Positions 61,395 to 64,000 of a stretch of 64,000 nt of DNA are shown piece after piece; positions within the stretch are counted from its first letter, which is position 1; each line of letters opens with the position of its first letter. A program made the position numbers and the translations under genes. The notes beneath the pieces were generated by a model. That model was not told the DNA's origin. It did no database searches and saw nothing but the letters and a program-made list of their open reading frames with translations. This DNA comes from Alphaproteobacteria bacterium (GTDB lineage: Bacteria; Pseudomonadota; Alphaproteobacteria; Rhodobacterales; Rhodobacteraceae): NCBI GenBank assembly GCA_030427145.1, contig JAUHWT010000001.1, positions 124,001-188,000 on the forward strand, read 5' to 3'.

Positions 61395-62738
61395 TCACCC
61401 CAGATAAATCTGCCCTGCCGGATAGCGCACGCGCGGGGCGGCGTGAGTGGCCAGGAAAAACCCGATGGCGAGCGGACCAACACGTCCGATGAACATCATC
61501 GCCATGATCACCGCACGTCCAAGCGTGTCGAGTTCGCCCGTGGCCCCTCTCGAAAGGCCCGTTGCACCGAACGCGGAGGCCACCTCGAAGGCAAGGTCCA
61601 GAAACTCGCCATCATGGCTGATCGAAACCACAAAGATCGCGGTGATCACCAGAATTGCCGAGATTGTGGTCAGGGCCATGACCTTCATTACTTCCTCCAT
61701 GCCCAGAGACCGGCCAAAGGCGTGGAGGCTGTTCTGTCGCCGAAAAAACGCAACCGTCGCCAGCAGCAAGACGCAGAGCGTCGTCACCTTGATGCCCCCG
61801 GCCGTTGAGGTGCTGCCACCGCCCACAATCATCAGCGCCATGACGAGGACAGTGGTGCTGTCATGCATCGCGCCAATGTCCACGGTATTGAAACCGGCCG
61901 TGCGCGGCGTCACGCCCTGGAACCAGCTGGCCCACAGTTTCTCAACCGTTCCAAGTTCGCCGAGCGTCCCGGGATTGGTCCACTCCAGCAGCCCAAAGAC
62001 AACGGTCCCCCAAACTATCAGCACGGCCGTTCCCACCAGCATCAGCTTGGAATGCAGCGTCAGCTTCCGCCAGGTCCGCTTCTGGTAGATGTCGCCTACA
62101 ACAATGAAACCGAGCCCGCCCAGAATAAACAGAAGCGGAATGACGGTATTGACCAACGGGTTGCCCACCCATCGGGTCAGGCTGTCGGGATGAAGGGCAA
62201 AGCCGGCATTGTTGAAGGCTGAAACCGAATGAAAAACCGCCTGCCAAATGCCCTGCCAGCCGAATTCCGGCACGAACACAATCGCCAGAAGCAACGCGCC
62301 CACCGTCTCGCAGACCAGTGCAATCACGACGATGATCTTTACCAGAACGGTCAGGTTGGACAGGGAGGTCTGGTTGAGGTCCTCCCGCAGGATAAGCCGT
62401 TGCGGCATCCCCACCGGAATGCCCAGCGCACCGAGCACCAAAACCGCAAAAGTCATCAGGCCCAGACCACCAAGCTGGATCAGAACGGTAATGACGGCCT
62501 GCCCGAACCAGGTGAAGGCCGAACCCGTGTCCTCCAGAACCAGCCCGGTGACCGTCACGGCCGAGGTGGAGGTAAATATCGCCTCCCCGAGGTCGATATC
62601 GCCGTTATGGGATACCGGAAGCCACAACAGAAGCGCCCCGCAAACGATGAACGCGAGATACAGCACAACGAGAAGCGCCGGCGGCGGAAGCCTGAAACGT
62701 CGAAATCTCGAAATACCGCGACTGACCGATGGGGCCAT
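61395..62738 (-). CDS. trkH: Potassium uptake channel subunit TrkH/KtrB
   Basis: This is a 447-residue membrane protein with about ten helices arranged as four M1-P-M2 repeats. Selectivity-loop segments are TSTSAVTVTGLVLEDTGSAF (repeat 1), SAFNNAGFAL (repeat 2), TPRTAGFNTVD (repeat 3) and SAFGATGLSRGATG (repeat 4). The intramembrane-gate region TSTAGGIKVTT follows repeat 3. It takes up K+ under control of the cytoplasmic TrkA subunit encoded 2 bases upstream. Confidence 0.94.
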   Translation of the reverse strand: MAPSVSRGISRFRRFRLPPPALLVVLYLAFIVCGALLLWLPVSHNGDIDLGEAIFTSTSAVTVTGLVLEDTGSAFTWFGQAVITVLIQLGGLGLMTFAVLVLGALGIPVGMPQRLILREDLNQTSLSNLTVLVKIIVVIALVCETVGALLLAIVFVPEFGWQGIWQAVFHSVSAFNNAGFALHPDSLTRWVGNPLVNTVIPLLFILGGLGFIVVGDIYQKRTWRKLTLHSKLMLVGTAVLIVWGTVVFGLLEWTNPGTLGELGTVEKLWASWFQGVTPRTAGFNTVDIGAMHDSTTVLVMALMIVGGGSTSTAGGIKVTTLCVLLLATVAFFRRQNSLHAFGRSLGMEEVMKVMALTTISAILVITAIFVVSISHDGEFLDLAFEVASAFGATGLSRGATGELDTLGRAVIMAMMFIGRVGPLAIGFFLATHAAPRVRYPAGQIYLG

Positions 62739-62740
62739 GG

Positions 62741-63406
62741 CTAAAGGCTCGCGGCAAAACGGCGCAGGTTTTTGCGTTCCCCAAGCAGCAGGAGGAGATC
62801 CTTCCGCTCAAGCACGCATTCCTGCCCCTCATCCCCGACAAAAACCGTTCCACGCATGACGCCAATACAGCGCACGCCGAATTTCGTATTCAGATCCAGA
62901 TCGGCAAGCCGCCGCCCCTCCAGGGATTCCGAGACGCGGAAATTGACCACGTGAAACCCGTTTCCAAGGCTTACGTAATCCCGCACCAGCGGATTGTGCA
63001 GCACCTGCGCGATGTGCTTTCCAACCTCGACTTCCGGATGAATCACCCGATCCACGCCGATTTTGCTTAGGATCCTGTGATGGGTCCGGGTCGACGCCTT
63101 GGCCCAAACATTTTTGACCCCGATCAGCTTGAGATTGATCGCGGCCAGTATGCTCGCTTCCAGATCCGCGCCCATCGCGACTACACCAATGTCACAATCC
63201 GCCAGTCCCGCCTCGCGCAGCGCCTGGTCATCCCGGGCATCAACGACCAAAGCCTGGGACAGCGCGTCCGCATGGCTTGAAACCAGCGCCCCGTCCAAAT
63301 CTACGCCAATGACGTGATTCCCGAAGCGCTGAAGTTCGTTGGCAACGGTACTGCCGAAACTGCCAAGCCCGAGCACCCCGAAAATTCGGGCGGAATGTCG
63401 TGCCAT
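62741..63406 (-). CDS. trkA: TrkA/KtrA potassium-uptake regulator
   Basis: This is a 221-residue RCK protein, single-repeat (KtrA-like). The RCK_N Rossmann fold has VLGLGSFGSTVANEL and the acidic residues VIGVDLD, and the RCK_C domain is at about 135-221. It forms the octameric ring that gates TrkH in response to nucleotides. It is cotranscribed with trkH. Confidence 0.94.
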   Translation of the reverse strand: MARHSARIFGVLGLGSFGSTVANELQRFGNHVIGVDLDGALVSSHADALSQALVVDARDDQALREAGLADCDIGVVAMGADLEASILAAINLKLIGVKNVWAKASTRTHHRILSKIGVDRVIHPEVEVGKHIAQVLHNPLVRDYVSLGNGFHVVNFRVSESLEGRRLADLDLNTKFGVRCIGVMRGTVFVGDEGQECVLERKDLLLLLGERKNLRRFAASL

Positions 63407-63448
63407 GTCCAGTCACCTCTCTGCGAACGCGCCCGAAATACGGGCCTG

Positions 63449-64000
63449 TCAGTGCCCGCCGCCGGCCAGCCCGATGCCCGAGAGCAGCATGCCCCAGACC
63501 TTGATCCGCAGCCCGACGGCCTTAATGATCCCCGTGGCGGCCACGACATGCCCGCCAATTCCGGGGATGTTGTTGGTGTAGGTCTGAACGATACAGCCCG
63601 TGCCATCAAGCATCATTGCCTCATGCTCCGGGTATTCCAGCTCAAAATAAACCACCAGCGAACCACGTTCCGCGAGGGAGTCCGGGTCAACCAGGCGTGC
63701 ACCGGGAATTACCTGTCCCGACGCGACCGCGGGTTGAATGCCCACCACCTTCGCCGGAAGCACCGAGTCCCTGAAGTTGATGTCCGCATTGCTGTTGCAG
63801 GCAATCTCGGCCGGCATGCCCTCATAGAGCGTGGAGCGGGCAATCTGCGAGAAGCCGGCCACGACACGCACCGGCAGATCATCGGGACGGTCGGGAATAA
63901 TCACCATGGCGGGGCTGAGGATCAGCGTGGTTGCCGGACTGCCCTCGCCAAGGACAAGCTGCGTCACGACACCGTCGGTGAAGCTGCGCACAACGGTATG
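63449..64000 (-). CDS. HlyD-family secretion/efflux protein, 5' end outside window
   Basis: The reading frame continues to the window edge (HTVVRSFTDGVVTQLVLGEG), so the N-terminal membrane anchor and most of the coiled coil are missing. The visible part is the beta-barrel/lipoyl-side segment of a membrane-fusion protein: RSFTDGVVTQLVLGEGSPA, GMPAEIACNSNADINFRDS and VLPAKVVGIQPAVASGQ. A C-terminal hydrophobic stretch (VWGMLLSGIGLAGG) is unusual for HlyD and resembles the YiaV/inner-membrane subgroup. It ends 43 bases before trkA; no transporter partner is in view. Confidence 0.8.
   Translation of the reverse strand, partial: HTVVRSFTDGVVTQLVLGEGSPATTLILSPAMVIIPDRPDDLPVRVVAGFSQIARSTLYEGMPAEIACNSNADINFRDSVLPAKVVGIQPAVASGQVIPGARLVDPDSLAERGSLVVYFELEYPEHEAMMLDGTGCIVQTYTNNIPGIGGHVVAATGIIKAVGLRIKVWGMLLSGIGLAGGGH

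Overview
The window is a chromosomal segment of an alphaproteobacterium, most probably Rhodobacterales (Roseobacter/Rhodobacter group). The evidence is: the argH-lptM-lysA order; the hemD - Mic60 - hemY block; a CckA-type kinase beside recA and alaS; TTAA-N7-TTAA (CtrA) boxes; a GTTC-N7-GTTC (alphaproteobacterial LexA) box at recA; HemY and SUV3-like helicase proteins with alphaproteobacterial tails; and high GC with long antisense shadow ORFs. Most of the window is core genome. No tRNA, rRNA, prophage or CRISPR array was seen.

Layout. 0-3.4 kb: lysine/arginine genes (lysA, lptM, argH), a small cysteine-free SUOX-like exported protein, and a divergent TlpA thioredoxin. 3.4-15 kb: a signalling block with two paralogous exported Cache-type proteins ahead of a transmembrane chemoreceptor, a soluble globin-coupled chemoreceptor and a GGDEF-EAL c-di-GMP enzyme. 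Between these lie a CnoX/LON-domain/Trm112 operon, an HD phosphohydrolase and ahcY. 15.0-15.3 kb: a probable unidentified small RNA with its own promoter and an excellent terminator. 15.4-22 kb: a conserved hypothetical, an EVE protein, gamma-glutamyltransferase, a LysR regulator with a small divergent membrane protein, gpsA and tsaD. 22.1-27.5 kb: hemD, mitofilin/Mic60, hemY and a D-lactate dehydrogenase on the plus strand. 27.7-30.7 kb: rplM-rpsI with its terminator, a 30-codon ORF coupled to an SMR/EamA-like membrane protein, YchJ and a DUF302 protein.

30.8-33.8 kb is the only clearly accessory part: a compact dcm-vsr-EcoRII-type restriction operon (CCWGG specificity predicted) flanked on one side by 21-bp tandem repeats that resemble the end of an insertion sequence. 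33.8-39.9 kb: thioesterase, enoyl-CoA hydratase, heme A synthase, TrmJ, icd and small stress proteins. 39.9-47.6 kb: alaS, recA, cckA and an RsmB-like methyltransferase. 47.8-50.5 kb: a large RTX-repeat protein. 50.5-64 kb: carD, fdxA, an S4 protein, a SUV3-like helicase, SCP2 and alpha/beta hydrolase genes, hisN, an XRE regulator, typA, a quinone oxidoreductase, trkH-trkA and the start of an HlyD-family gene.

The regulatory signals link several genes. Perfect CtrA boxes stand before cckA and before the RTX gene, and one-mismatch CtrA-like boxes stand at matching positions before both Cache genes. This suggests that the CckA-ChpT-CtrA relay controls itself, a surface protein and a chemosensory module. 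The least explained items are the Cache-pair/chemoreceptor module, the small RNA near 15.1 kb, the 80-bp repeat found in two convergent intergenic gaps, the nested palindrome at 29.4 kb and the TTTGCAAA box array at 58.35 kb. All assignments come from reading the sequence without database searches.
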